Source: Treponema sp. UBA6988 | GTDB lineage: Bacteria > Spirochaetota > Spirochaetia > Treponematales > Treponemataceae | Assembly (NCBI GenBank): GCA_002448445.1 | Contig: DJYC01000075.1 | Coordinates: forward strand, 1-60,149 | DNA: 60,149 nucleotides | Direction of reading: 5' to 3' | Part shown: positions 42,254-51,830 of the stretch, piece by piece | How positions within the stretch are numbered: the first letter of the stretch is position 1 | Layout of the letters: the number at the start of each line of letters is the position of its first letter | Position numbers and translations under genes: made by a program | Notes under the pieces: generated by a model | What the model saw: the letters and a program-made list of their open reading frames with translations, nothing else | Database searches by the model: none | What the model was told of the DNA's origin: nothing

Positions 42254-43579
42254 GTGGACTTTTCGAAAAATCAAAATTCAAAAAACATTTCCTTTTTGTG
42301 CAAAAAGCTTTTCCCGACAGTGTATATTTCAATATGCCTTTTGACTGCTTTTGTGAACTTTATAAGGGAATACGGCCTTTCTTCCAGATATGCCACTGAA
42401 GCCGCCCCCCAAAGCTACACTTACTTTCCTCAGGAAACCTTTTACATTGACTTTTATGTTTTTATGATTATTTTTATTTTGTCCCTGATTTGCATCTTGT
42501 TTACAAGTGCCTTTTATTTGCGCCTCTTAAGCTATGTCCTTGGAACCGGCGCCGCAATTTTGCTGGCTTACACGACCAATGATTTGTTCACAATAAAATT
42601 TTTTGTCTTTAGCGTCTGGATTTTCTGCCTTATTACGCGAGTAAGCTGGAACTTGAATTTTCTCTTGGCAGGAACATGTACGCTTCTTTTTGTAATTTGC
42701 CAGCACCACCCTTCCGCATTTGGCAAGGTTGATGTAATAAGTGAATTCCTTAAGCCCAGCAAAACAGATACCATAACTTTTCTTATCTGCCTGCTTCTTT
42801 CTATATGTGTCTCTGCAATATACCGCTACATTTCGGAGCATTGGCTGTCCAGCGAAGAACGAAGCGAACACATCAACATGATAATGACGCAAATTTCAAT
42901 AATCAACTCAAAGCTGCAGCATTACGCAAAAAGTTCCGGAAAAGAAGCCGTGGAACAGGAGCGGCTCAGAATAACGCGTGACTTGCACGACAGTTGCGGC
43001 TACGTGTTTGTAAACATTTCGGCTATGATGGATGCCGCAATGAGCAAGCCAGAAATCTCCCGGGAAGAAGCCGACGAGATTTTCCTCCAGGTAAGAAACA
43101 TGGCAACAAATGGCCTTCAGGAAACAAGAAAAACTCTTCACGCAATCAGGGACCTGCAAGAGCCAGAGGAAAGCAACATTTCTTCTATAAAGAAAATAAG
43201 GGACATATTCAAACAAGTAACGGGAATGAACATTAAATTTGACAGGGGCAACATCCGGGAAAGCTACGGGCCTACAGTTAATTCAGTAATCGCAAGAACC
43301 CTGCAAGAAGCCCTTACAAACGCAGTTCGCCATGGACACGCAAAAAATGTGTACATTGCATTTTGGGAAGACAATGATATTTTGGTAATGAAAGTGCAGG
43401 ACGATGGTATCGGCTCATCAAAAATAGTCAAAGGAATCGGACTTGCAGGAATGGAAGAACGCCTTGAATCCCAAGGAGGAAAACTTGAAGTATCAACGCC
43501 AAAAGACGGCGGCTTTATGTTGAAAATAAAAATCCCTCTTACAATCAAAGACAAAAATCATACCGGAGCAATAAAATGA
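42254..43579 (+). CDS. Sensor histidine kinase, HisKA_3 (NarX/LiaS) type
   Basis: 441 residues. About five or six membrane segments lie between residues 20 and 195 with little periplasmic sequence, suggesting that a membrane or transported signal is sensed. A HisKA_3 dimer domain carries His245 (RITRDLHDSCGY). A HATPase has EALTNAVRHGHAKNV, VQDDGIGS and KGIGLAGMEERLESQGG. The start is GTG at 42254, 7 bases after a TATAAT box with no ribosome site, so it is probably translated from the very 5' end. The response regulator overlaps it by 4 bases. The neighbouring sugar importer and beta-galactosidase are likely targets. Confidence 0.92.
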   Translation: MDFSKNQNSKNISFLCKKLFPTVYISICLLTAFVNFIREYGLSSRYATEAAPQSYTYFPQETFYIDFYVFMIIFILSLICILFTSAFYLRLLSYVLGTGAAILLAYTTNDLFTIKFFVFSVWIFCLITRVSWNLNFLLAGTCTLLFVICQHHPSAFGKVDVISEFLKPSKTDTITFLICLLLSICVSAIYRYISEHWLSSEERSEHINMIMTQISIINSKLQHYAKSSGKEAVEQERLRITRDLHDSCGYVFVNISAMMDAAMSKPEISREEADEIFLQVRNMATNGLQETRKTLHAIRDLQEPEESNISSIKKIRDIFKQVTGMNIKFDRGNIRESYGPTVNSVIARTLQEALTNAVRHGHAKNVYIAFWEDNDILVMKVQDDGIGSSKIVKGIGLAGMEERLESQGGKLEVSTPKDGGFMLKIKIPLTIKDKNHTGAIK

Positions 43580-44250
43580 AGGAAAAAACAAAAATTCTTT
43601 TGACTGACGACCAAATTCTTTTTGCCAAAAGCTTGGAAACTTTCTTAAAAAATTACGCCGATGACATGGAAGTGATAGGCATTGCAGAAAATGGCCGCAA
43701 GGCAGTTCAATTTGTTCAAAATAAAAAACCGGATGTAATATTAATGGATGTAAGAATGCCGGAGATGGACGGTGTTGAAGCAGTACAAATTATTCACCAA
43801 GAATTTCCGCAAATAAAAATAATTATGATTTCCACCTACGATGACGACGAATTGGTAAGGAATGCATTGCGTGCGGGAGCAAACGGATATTTGCTAAAGG
43901 ACATTTCGCCTACGGAATTAATCATTTCTATCAGGGCGCTTAATTCTGGCCAGGTTCAAATTAGTCCTGCCTTGGCACAAAAATTAATTCAAACAACCTA
44001 CATAGAAGATGTTGACCAGGCAAAACTTGACGACCAATCATTGAATAAAAAATTTGAATGGCTAAAAACCTTGACAAAAAGGGAGAGGGAAATTTTTTCA
44101 TTGATTGCAACAGGCCACGACAACAATGATATTGCCCAAAGACTCGGCACAGCCACTCAGACTGTGCGGAATCAAGTGAGCGCAATCTATTCCAAGCTTG
44201 GGGTAAAAGACAGATTTGAAATCATCCGCCTTGCAAACAAGGCTACTTGA
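43576..44250 (+). CDS. NarL/FixJ-family response regulator
   Basis: 224 residues. The receiver domain has Asp11, Asp12 and phospho-acceptor Asp58 (VILMDVRMPEMDG) and Lys in GYLLKDISP. The LuxR-type HTH (about 155-215) contains LTKREREIFSLIATGHDNNDIAQRLGTATQTVRNQVSAIYSKLGV. The ATG overlaps the kinase stop. Its end overlaps the convergent ABC permease gene by 8 bases. It probably activates the ABC operon and lacZ, whose shared 176-base upstream region has weak -35 boxes. Confidence 0.95.
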   Translation: MKEKTKILLTDDQILFAKSLETFLKNYADDMEVIGIAENGRKAVQFVQNKKPDVILMDVRMPEMDGVEAVQIIHQEFPQIKIIMISTYDDDELVRNALRAGANGYLLKDISPTELIISIRALNSGQVQISPALAQKLIQTTYIEDVDQAKLDDQSLNKKFEWLKTLTKREREIFSLIATGHDNNDIAQRLGTATQTVRNQVSAIYSKLGVKDRFEIIRLANKAT

Positions 44251-45064
44251 CGGAGCCTGTAATACCTTCAACAAATTTTCTTTGCTGGGTAAAGAACAGG
44301 ATGATAATCGGGATTGTCATAATGCAAAGGCACAGCATAAGCAAACCGTAGTCAGTTACATAGCCGGCTGTCAATCCCGTTACAAGCAAAGGAAGTGTTT
44401 GCATATCCTGCGTTTGCAAAACAACAAGCGGCCACATGTAATTGTTCCACAAGCCCATAAAAGTTACAATAGAAGCCGCGGCAAAGGTCGGACTCATAAT
44501 CGGAAGATAAACACGCAAGTAAATTTGAAATTCGTTCAAGCCGTCTACACGCGCAGCTTGGACCAATTCAATCGGAAAGCTCGAAGAGTTTTGCCTAAAG
44601 AAGAATATCAGGAAGGCTGTAGAAATGCTTGGAAAAATGAAGGCAGCCACTGTGTTCAAAAGTTTTAGGCTTGAAAACATTCTGAACAGAGGAATCATCG
44701 TTGCGGCTCCAGGAATCATCATCGAAAGCAAAAGGATTCCCATCAAGCGGTCTTTGTACTTGTCACGAAAAACGCAAAAGCCGTAGCCGGCAGCTGAACA
44801 AACAAAGATGCTTAAAAACGTTCCGATTACTGTAGAGCGAAGTGAATTCCAAAAGGCACGTCCCATATGAACCGTTTGGTGCATAGACTTTATGTTCCCA
44901 ATCAAATAGCTTCCTATCGTCAATTTTCCTTTGATAATATCAACGCTCTTGTTAGTCGCGCCTATAATCATAAAGTAAAAAGGAAAGACTGAAAACAAGC
45001 AGACAATTACCACGAAAGCAATTTTTACAATGTTTAAATGGTGCGAACAAGACAGATGCTTCAT
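44243..45064 (-). CDS. Carbohydrate ABC transporter permease (MalG type)
   Basis: 273 residues with six membrane segments and the permease EAA loop VQAARVDGLNEFQIYLRVYLPIMSPTF (EAA---G pattern, about residues 167-193). It is the second permease of a CUT1 sugar importer; start and upstream stop overlap by 4 bases (ATGA). No ATPase is encoded next to it, so a shared MsmK/UgpC-type ATPase elsewhere must serve it. Confidence 0.93.
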   Translation of the reverse strand: MKHLSCSHHLNIVKIAFVVIVCLFSVFPFYFMIIGATNKSVDIIKGKLTIGSYLIGNIKSMHQTVHMGRAFWNSLRSTVIGTFLSIFVCSAAGYGFCVFRDKYKDRLMGILLLSMMIPGAATMIPLFRMFSSLKLLNTVAAFIFPSISTAFLIFFFRQNSSSFPIELVQAARVDGLNEFQIYLRVYLPIMSPTFAAASIVTFMGLWNNYMWPLVVLQTQDMQTLPLLVTGLTAGYVTDYGLLMLCLCIMTIPIIILFFTQQRKFVEGITGSVK

Positions 45065-45945
45065 TTTTTATCTCCTATCTGCATTTGGATAAAGGTAAGG
45101 ATAGCCACCATAATCAAGATTGTGTAAGAAACTGCGGCAGCATATCCAAACTGAGGATTTCCTGCGAAGGAAAGATTATAAATATATTGCGAAATCGTAA
45201 GAGTTGAATTTCCCGGTCCGCCACCTGTAATGTTCCTAACTTCATCAAAGAGCTGAAGAGTTCCGTTTGTAGACATAATGGCTGTCAAAAGAATAACGGG
45301 CCGCAAAAGAGGCAATGTAATTTTAAAGAAAGTCTGGGCTGGGCTTGAACCGTCAATCAAAGCCGCTTCATAAATCTGCGAATCAATATTTTGCAAACCG
45401 GCTAAGAAGAAAATCGTGTTGTATCCGGTCCACCTCCAAGTCATGGTCATAATAATTATGGCGCGAGCCCAACCAGGAGAGGCAAGCCAGTTTTTAGGTT
45501 CGCTGATAAGGGACAAATTCATCATTATTGTATTCATCAAGCCGTCGATAGCAAAGAATGATTTGAAAATCAAGGCTGAAGCGACGAGGGATGTAACGGA
45601 TGGCAAAAAGACCAAGGTTCTAAAAAATCCTCTAAAGGGCAATTTTTTATCGTTAAGAATTACCGCAAGGATAAGCGCCAAAAAAAGCATTATAGGCACT
45701 TGTATTATAAAATAGATGAAAACATTTTTTACTGCCTGAAGGAAATTCTTATCCTTAAACAATCTTACATAATTATGCAAACCTGAAAAGTGCAAATTAT
45801 TCGATATCCCGCTTTGCAAGGAAAGCAAAAAAGCTTGAAGCATGGGATAAAAATTCAACAAGAAAATCAAAATCGCGGCAGGCCATACGAATAGCCACCC
45901 CACATTCTTATATCTGCGTTCAAGCGACATAGCCGAATTTTTCAA
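45061..45945 (-). CDS. Carbohydrate ABC transporter permease (MalF type)
   Basis: 294 residues, six membrane segments, EAA loop YEAALIDGSSPAQTFFKITLPLLRPVI. The first part reads NVGWLFVWPAAILIFLLNFYPM. I place the start at a TTG (base 45945) because GGAGG lies 7 bases before it. An ATG five codons downstream has no ribosome site of its own, and the frame is open 20 codons further upstream. It sits between the binding-protein gene and the MalG-type permease gene. Confidence 0.9.
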   Translation of the reverse strand: MKNSAMSLERRYKNVGWLFVWPAAILIFLLNFYPMLQAFLLSLQSGISNNLHFSGLHNYVRLFKDKNFLQAVKNVFIYFIIQVPIMLFLALILAVILNDKKLPFRGFFRTLVFLPSVTSLVASALIFKSFFAIDGLMNTIMMNLSLISEPKNWLASPGWARAIIIMTMTWRWTGYNTIFFLAGLQNIDSQIYEAALIDGSSPAQTFFKITLPLLRPVILLTAIMSTNGTLQLFDEVRNITGGGPGNSTLTISQYIYNLSFAGNPQFGYAAAVSYTILIMVAILTFIQMQIGDKK

Positions 45946-46022
45946 AACAAAACCTCCGTATAGCGGGCGGAAAGGAAACCTTAGAGGCCTCCAATCCGTC
46001 AACAAGCAAAGTAAATTACCGC

Positions 46023-47327
46023 TTACATTCCCATCTGAAACTCGAGCTCTTCCTGAGCAGCTTTAAGCGCTTCGTCAATAGAAAGTTTTCCTGTAACGAT
46101 GTCGATTATACGGCTTGAAATTGCACCAGACGCTTCATAGTTATAAACTCCATACTTGACCTGCGGAACCTTTGATGCGTAACCAGTAAGGATTTTGTAA
46201 ACCTTCTGGCCACCAAAGAATTCGTGGGGCGCATTGTAAACTTCTGAATCTCCAGCAGGAAGCCATGTAGAAATTGCACCAGAAGAAGGAAGGATTGTGT
46301 CATACAATTCCTTGCTGCCGGCAAAAGTTTTGTTCAAGAAATCCATTGCAACTTCAGGAGCCTTTGAGTTTGCCATAACCATCCAGCTTGAGCCGCCCTG
46401 ATTTGAGTAATTTGTAGCACCCGGAATATTTGCAAAGCGGGGAGTTGTTGTAAGACGCCAGCGCCCCTTCTGTGAAGGTTCCCCAACGATTGAACCTATA
46501 ATCCAGCAGCCGTTGATTGTTCCGGCACAAGTTGCTCCGTTAATTGTAGCAATATATCCAGCCCAGTCAGGAACTTCAACCAAAACTCCAGTCTCAACCA
46601 TCTTCTTGTATGTTGCCAAAGTTTCTTTAAGAACAGGATTGTCCTTCATGGTGATTTTTCCGTTAGCATCAAAGAACCAAGAACCGGCGCTCTGTAGCAT
46701 AACCATAAGCATATCGCTAGAACCTTGCTGGGTTCCAATAAGCCCCTTTCCAGTCTTCTCCTTTACGATTTTACCAAGCTCGATAAAGCGGTCCCAAGTA
46801 ATATCCTCAAAATCTTCAAGCTTGAGGCCCGCGGCTTCGATGATGTCCATATTAAGGAAGGTTCCGGTAACGCCGTTGTCAAACGGAACGCTATAGTGCT
46901 TTCCGTCAACAGTTCCATCCATAACCTTGTAACCTGCAAACTGGCTTACGTCAACTTTTCCATCCAAAGGCAAGAAGGCTTTTGGATAGTTGATTACATA
47001 ACGCTGAGTGGCATTGTCTTGCATCAAGATAATATCAGGCAAAGTATCTGTTGCTCCGGCATTCAAAGATGTAGCAAGTTTCTGCTGCATGTCAGCCCAA
47101 GGAGTTTCCACAACATTCACCGTCACATTCGGATGATCTCTTTTGTAAATTTCCGCAGCTGTATTCATGGCATAGATGTTAAAATTGGGGTCCCAGCACC
47201 ATACAGTCAAGGTTACAGGCGCATTGGGGTCCGCAGTCTTTGCGGCTTCTTTCTTAGAACAGCCCATGAAAATCATGCTGGCAAAAAAAGTGGCCAACAT
47301 TCCAACTTTCAGCAATTTTTTCATCAT
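46023..47327 (-). CDS. ABC sugar-binding lipoprotein
   Basis: 434 residues. The signal peptide ends in the lipobox FMGC, then SKKEAAKTADPNAP. The body is a family 1 extracellular solute-binding protein (TLTVWCWDPNF, LPDIILMQDNATQRYV, YSVPFDNGVTGTFLNMDIIEAAGL, NQGGSSWMVMANSKAPEVAMDFLNK). TGGAGG precedes the ATG. It is the first gene of the importer operon and divergent from lacZ, so galactosides or galactose-containing oligosaccharides are the likely cargo. Confidence 0.94.
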   Translation of the reverse strand: MMKKLLKVGMLATFFASMIFMGCSKKEAAKTADPNAPVTLTVWCWDPNFNIYAMNTAAEIYKRDHPNVTVNVVETPWADMQQKLATSLNAGATDTLPDIILMQDNATQRYVINYPKAFLPLDGKVDVSQFAGYKVMDGTVDGKHYSVPFDNGVTGTFLNMDIIEAAGLKLEDFEDITWDRFIELGKIVKEKTGKGLIGTQQGSSDMLMVMLQSAGSWFFDANGKITMKDNPVLKETLATYKKMVETGVLVEVPDWAGYIATINGATCAGTINGCWIIGSIVGEPSQKGRWRLTTTPRFANIPGATNYSNQGGSSWMVMANSKAPEVAMDFLNKTFAGSKELYDTILPSSGAISTWLPAGDSEVYNAPHEFFGGQKVYKILTGYASKVPQVKYGVYNYEASGAISSRIIDIVTGKLSIDEALKAAQEELEFQMGM

Positions 47328-47503
47328 AATATGACCTCCATACTTTATGAAAGAAAAAGAATAGTCTTTCGACTTTATAACTAAAATTGTAAGTCAGTTT
47401 AGAAAAAAAGAAACATATAATTGTCCTAGTATTTTAGTCCCAAGCATTTTTTTTAACTTGATGTATAATTTTACCTAAAGCCGTTAATCTCAAGGAGTGT
47501 AAA
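47328..47503. promoter_or_regulatory. Shared control region of the ABC operon and lacZ
   Basis: A TATAAT (bases 47463-47468) faces lacZ, but no good -35 lies 17 bp upstream. A TATAAA-like box faces the ABC operon. ACTAAAAT (47380-47387) and ATTTTAGT (47431-47438) are inverted about 43 bases apart, between the two promoters, and could bind the response regulator. This is inference from position. Confidence 0.45.
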
Positions 47504-50500
47504 ATGTTAAAAATTCATCAAAAACCAGAAATACAGCAAATCAACCGTCTGCCTATGAGAAGCCCCCTTATTCCCTACCAGTCTCAAAAAGAAGCTGAAG
47601 CGGAATGTGCCCAGGGACCAGAAAACATTACTTTTACAAAAAGCCAATTTGCAAAATGCCTTGACGGAAAATGGAAGTTTTTCTTGCAAGACAGCGCGGA
47701 CGCTGACGAAAATTCCAACTACAGTAATTGGACACAAAAAAATTTTAGCGACAAGAACTGGCGGCAAATAAATGTTCCCGGAACATGGACCCTTCAAGAA
47801 AGCGGGGACATTCCACATTACACAAATGTTCAAATGCCTTGGACAACGCTTCCACCATTTGTCCCCCCAAAAAATCCAACCGGTCTTTACCGCCTCCAGG
47901 CACAAATACCAGCAACCTGGAAAGACAGGCGAATAGTCTTGCATATTGGAAGCGCAGAAAGCGTCCTTGAACTTTTTGTAAACGGAAATTTTTGCGGAGC
48001 GTCAAAAGACACCAGACTCCCTTGTGAATTTGACATAACCGATTATTTGGAATGGACGGGACAAGTCTGCACGTCAGTCATTTGCATTAAAGTAATACGA
48101 TATAGCGACGCATCTTTTGTAGAAGACCAAGACCAGTGGTGGTTTGGAGGAATTCACCGAAGCGTTTATTTATATTCAACACAAAACATTTACATAAAAG
48201 ACATAAAAGCTTTGACCCAAATTGAAGAAAAAGGAAAAATCACCCAAGGCTTGATCCCGCTTAGAGTTGAAGTTGGGATAAGCCAGCCTAAAAAATTTGA
48301 CGATGAAGTCTTGGATTTAGCTGAATTAAAGGACATAAAAATAGGGATCAAATATTCAGTTTACGAGATGGCAGGAAGCCCCGCAAAAGGAAGCGTAGGA
48401 AAAAAACTTGCGGAAGGCTTTGCCATTTCATCTTTAAATTATCAAGAAAGCCTTAACGAAATTAGAGCCGACATAAAAATAAGAAACCCAAAATTATGGT
48501 CCAGCGAACTTCCTGCCCTCTATATTGTAAGCGTCACCCTTTGCCAAGTCGATGAAAAGTCAAAGGCTGGGCAAGAAATAGAAGCAACAGCATTTACGGT
48601 TGGATTCAAAAGTGTCCAAATAAAAGACAGAAAACTTTTGCTTAACGGAAAAGCTGTTTATATTCACGGAGTTAATCGCCACGAACATAGCGAAACAAAA
48701 GGAAAGACACTTTCAACAAGCGAGATGCTCCGCGACATAAAGACGCTCAAGTCTTACAACTTTAATGCGGTAAGAACTTGCCACTATCCAGACGATGAGC
48801 GTTGGTACGAATTATGCGACCGCTACGGAATCTATATTCTTGACGAAGCCAACATTGAAAACCATTGCTATTACGACGCGATAAGCCGCGATGATGCTTG
48901 GGCTTACGCTTATGCAATCCGTGTTCAAAGAATGTTCCGCCGCGACAAAAACCACGCCTGCATCTTTGGCTGGTCACTGGGGAACGAAAGCGGAAACGGA
49001 CAAAACCACGTTGCGAATGTTGCATGGCTTAGAGCCATTGACAAAACACGCCTTGTACACTACGAAGGCTTTGTGCGTCCAAAATTCAGACAAGGAGCTT
49101 TTGACCTTGATGCCCTTTCAAACGGCAAAGGCTTAACCGATTTAATTTCACCGATGTACCCAGAAATTGACCTAATCGTTCAATACGCAAAGGAACGCGA
49201 CGACTACAGACCAATAATTATGTGCGAATACTCCCACGCGATGGGAAACGCAAACGGAAGCCTTGCCGACTATTGGAAAGCAATCGAAAGCACACCAGGA
49301 TTGCAGGGTGGCTTTATTTGGGACTGGATTGACCAAGGAATTGCGGCCACTCTTCCCGCAGGAAAAAACGGAAATCCGCAAGGCGGAAAATATTGGAAGT
49401 ACGGAGGAGACTTTGGAGACAAACCTAGCGACTACGACTTTTGCTTGAATGGAATCAACTTCCCGGATCAAAGCCCGAAGCCCGCTATGGAAGAATGCCG
49501 ACACCTTTTTGCTCCTGTTAGGCTTAAGGCAATTCACCCCAAGCAGGGATTTTTTGAAATTGAAAACCACCGCGACTTTTGCGGTTTAAACGACGTAGAA
49601 CTTAGATGGAGCATTTTAGTAAACGGAAGGAAAACAAAAAACGGTACAATAAAAATGCCAAAGATTCTACTGGGGCAAAAAATAAAAGTTCAAATTGATT
49701 CTGTAGCTCAAGCGTTAGAGACGGCAGAAAAAAATCAAGACATCTCATTACTTGCAGAATTTATTTATGCAAAAGACACCCCCTTTGCAAAAAAGGGAGA
49801 CCTTATAAGACACGAATCATTTTTAATCAAAAGGGCAAATGGCTTACAAAACTTTGCCTCAGATGAAAGTCCCAACAAAGAAAAGTTTTTTGAAAACAAA
49901 GACCTATTGGACTTTGCCAAGAACTTGCGGCCACAACTTTGGCGGGCCATGATTGAAAACGAAGGCATAAAGCGAGAACTTGTCCACCTTAACGACGGAA
50001 CCACCCCTTGGCCTTTCGTAGGAAAACCCACCCGTTCTTGGATTAATTCAGGTCTTATGAATATGCAGATTAAGGAAACTGCAAAGAACAAATTTGAACT
50101 CCTGTCTCCAGAAAACGCGCTCGAAAAAAAATCATTCGGTTACTTTACATGCAAGACAGAAAATGCCCTTTCGCCAGACAAAAAAAATGCGCTACGGCTT
50201 TGCATTTCATTTAAGCTAAAAAAATCCTTAAAAGAATATCCTCGCGTAGGAATCACAGTTCCCATCAGCGCGGAATTTAGTGACATAGTCTGGTATGGAA
50301 ACGGGCCTCACGAATCCTACTCCGACAGAAACGAGTCAGCGATTCTTGCACTTCATGAAAAGAAAATTGAGCAAATGGAAACCCCTTACATAGTTCCACA
50401 AGAAAACGGAAGCCGCGACAATTCATTTTTCATAGAATTTTCCGGTGGCAAAAAGAAGCTTCACATTCAAAGTGAAAATCCATTTACCTTCAGCGTCTTA

Positions 50501-50701
50501 AAATATACTGCAGAAGATTTGTTTAAAAAGGAACACGTGGCTGAATTGACAGACTTAACCAAGCTTGAAAAAAATCCCCACTGGATTTTGAACATCGATG
50601 CGGCAATGCGAGGCGTTGGAACGGGAGCTTGTGGGCCCGATACACTTGAGCGTTACAGAATCAAGCCGGGCGTTTACAAGTTAGATTTATTGATTTGGTA
50701 A
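47504..50701 (+). CDS. lacZ: Beta-galactosidase, GH2 family (LacZ type)
   Basis: Cleaves terminal beta-galactosides in the cytoplasm; no signal peptide is present. 1065 residues, close to E. coli LacZ. Sugar-binding domain: NRLPMRSPLIPY, NVPGTWTLQ, YTNVQMPW. Acid/base Glu495 is in GWSLGNESGNG and nucleophile Glu575 in IIMCEYSHAMGN, followed by GLQGGFIWDWIDQG. The C-terminal small-chain domain has VWYGNGPHESYSDR and is required for activity. AAGGAG precedes the ATG. It is divergent from a sugar importer and near a two-component system, forming a galactoside uptake-and-use locus. galE lies 1.1 kb further on. Confidence 0.96.
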   Translation: MLKIHQKPEIQQINRLPMRSPLIPYQSQKEAEAECAQGPENITFTKSQFAKCLDGKWKFFLQDSADADENSNYSNWTQKNFSDKNWRQINVPGTWTLQESGDIPHYTNVQMPWTTLPPFVPPKNPTGLYRLQAQIPATWKDRRIVLHIGSAESVLELFVNGNFCGASKDTRLPCEFDITDYLEWTGQVCTSVICIKVIRYSDASFVEDQDQWWFGGIHRSVYLYSTQNIYIKDIKALTQIEEKGKITQGLIPLRVEVGISQPKKFDDEVLDLAELKDIKIGIKYSVYEMAGSPAKGSVGKKLAEGFAISSLNYQESLNEIRADIKIRNPKLWSSELPALYIVSVTLCQVDEKSKAGQEIEATAFTVGFKSVQIKDRKLLLNGKAVYIHGVNRHEHSETKGKTLSTSEMLRDIKTLKSYNFNAVRTCHYPDDERWYELCDRYGIYILDEANIENHCYYDAISRDDAWAYAYAIRVQRMFRRDKNHACIFGWSLGNESGNGQNHVANVAWLRAIDKTRLVHYEGFVRPKFRQGAFDLDALSNGKGLTDLISPMYPEIDLIVQYAKERDDYRPIIMCEYSHAMGNANGSLADYWKAIESTPGLQGGFIWDWIDQGIAATLPAGKNGNPQGGKYWKYGGDFGDKPSDYDFCLNGINFPDQSPKPAMEECRHLFAPVRLKAIHPKQGFFEIENHRDFCGLNDVELRWSILVNGRKTKNGTIKMPKILLGQKIKVQIDSVAQALETAEKNQDISLLAEFIYAKDTPFAKKGDLIRHESFLIKRANGLQNFASDESPNKEKFFENKDLLDFAKNLRPQLWRAMIENEGIKRELVHLNDGTTPWPFVGKPTRSWINSGLMNMQIKETAKNKFELLSPENALEKKSFGYFTCKTENALSPDKKNALRLCISFKLKKSLKEYPRVGITVPISAEFSDIVWYGNGPHESYSDRNESAILALHEKKIEQMETPYIVPQENGSRDNSFFIEFSGGKKKLHIQSENPFTFSVLKYTAEDLFKKEHVAELTDLTKLEKNPHWILNIDAAMRGVGTGACGPDTLERYRIKPGVYKLDLLIW

Positions 50702-50726
50702 GAGCGCGGAAATTATTTCCCACACC

Positions 50727-50811
50727 AAGCACGGCAGGGATTGGAGGGGCGGGCGCAAGCCCGTTCCGCAGGAATGGAGGGGGAGGGGCCCCGGAACCCC
50801 GGAAAGCCCCT
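50727..50811 (-). repeat. GGGTTCC / CTCCAAT family repeat
   Basis: On the minus strand: GGGGCTTTCCGGGGTTCCGG, CTCCATTCC-TGC-GGAA, the hairpin CGGGCTTGCGCCCG, then CCCTCCAATCCCTGCCGTGC. It uses the same modules as other copies with different stems, and lies between lacZ and ttcA. Confidence 0.75.
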
Positions 50812-50856
50812 AGCATACAAAAGTGCCGCAAAAAGAAAAAAGAAAAGTCCCCTTGC

Positions 50857-50885
50857 TTGCCCACAGCCCAATCTTTTTGTATACT
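50857..50885 (+). promoter_or_regulatory. ttcA promoter
   Basis: TTGCCC (bases 50857-50862) and TATACT (bases 50880-50885) are 17 bp apart, and the ATG follows 6 bases after the -10 box. Confidence 0.65.
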
Positions 50886-50891
50886 GCCCTT

Positions 50892-51599
50892 ATGGCAAAC
50901 CCAAGGCTTTTTGGCATTATAGACAAGGCCGTTTACGACTACGGCATGATAGAAAAAGGAGACAAGCTTCTGGTTGGAGCATCAGGCGGAAAAGATTCCA
51001 CCGCGCTAATTGAATACCTTGCAAAGCGCCGCCAGAGAAAAGAAGAAGACTTTACCTTTACGGCCCTTCACATTCAAAGCGAAATAACGCCTCCCCTGCC
51101 CCAAGCCATTTTCTGCCTCTTTGAAAAATGGAATGTGCCGCTCGTAAACATTTACGTGAACGTTCTTGGCCGCCTAAAGCCCGGTAAAAAAATGAACTGC
51201 TTCTGGTGCGCAACCCAAAGACGCACGGAACTTTTGGACTACGCAATAAAAAACGACTACACAAAACTTGTGCTTGGCCACCACCTTGACGACATTCTTG
51301 AAACGCTTTTAATGAACATGCTGGGAAAGGCAGTCCTCTGCACAATGCCACCCCTACTCAAGTACAAAAAATATCCGCTTGCGGTAATCCGGCCGCTCTA
51401 CTACGCCCCGGTTCATCTTATTAGCGAACACTGCGCCGCAAACGGCTACCTTACCCAAACATGCACCTGCACTTACCAGGACAATTCCACCCGCAAAGAA
51501 GCAAGGCGCCAGCTTGAACTTTTAACCGGCGGAGACGACATAAAAAAGCGCCACATTTTGCAAAGCCTAAAAAACATTCAAAGCGAATACTTGCCTTAA
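50892..51599 (+). CDS. ttcA: tRNA 2-thiocytidine biosynthesis protein (TtcA family)
   Basis: Introduces sulfur at cytidine 32 of certain tRNAs. 235 residues with PP-loop VGASGGKDSTALIEYL (SGGKDS at 31-36), the CxxC pair MNCFWCATQRR (Cys103, Cys106) and a further Cys pair TCTCTYQD. LGHHLDDILETLLMN is the family's other signature. The ATG at 50892 comes 6 bases after TATACT without a ribosome site. The longer open frame from 50823 starts upstream of the promoter. It is probably leaderless. A three-hairpin repeat follows directly after the stop. Confidence 0.9.
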   Translation: MANPRLFGIIDKAVYDYGMIEKGDKLLVGASGGKDSTALIEYLAKRRQRKEEDFTFTALHIQSEITPPLPQAIFCLFEKWNVPLVNIYVNVLGRLKPGKKMNCFWCATQRRTELLDYAIKNDYTKLVLGHHLDDILETLLMNMLGKAVLCTMPPLLKYKKYPLAVIRPLYYAPVHLISEHCAANGYLTQTCTCTYQDNSTRKEARRQLELLTGGDDIKKRHILQSLKNIQSEYLP

Positions 51600-51695
51600 A
51601 AAAATCCCTCCTTGGATTTTTTTAAAGATTGCAGAATCGCAGAGCAATTCTGCACGCTGCTAATACGCGCGTCCATGCGCTTTTAAATTATGGCA
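51597..51695 (-). repeat. Three-hairpin element (single copy)
   Basis: On the minus strand: TTGCC, hairpin GCGC-ATGGAC-GCGC, spacer TTAGCAGC, hairpin GCAGAATTGC / GCGATTCTGC, hairpin AAATCC-AAGGA-GGGATTT flanked by A and T runs. The order is identical to the array at 3508-3799. It lies between the convergent ttcA and galE genes and could also act as a bidirectional terminator. A degraded ...TCATTCTGAGC palindrome follows (51752-51778). Confidence 0.8.
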
Positions 51696-51830
51696 AGCAA
51701 GAAATGTATTATAAAAACGATCTCGCCAACAAAAAAATGCCATAACATTGCGTCATTCTGAGCTTGACTCAGAATCTCAAATTGCAACAGACTCTTTTAT
51801 AACAGCAGGCTCTTTTATAAAACAAGAATG

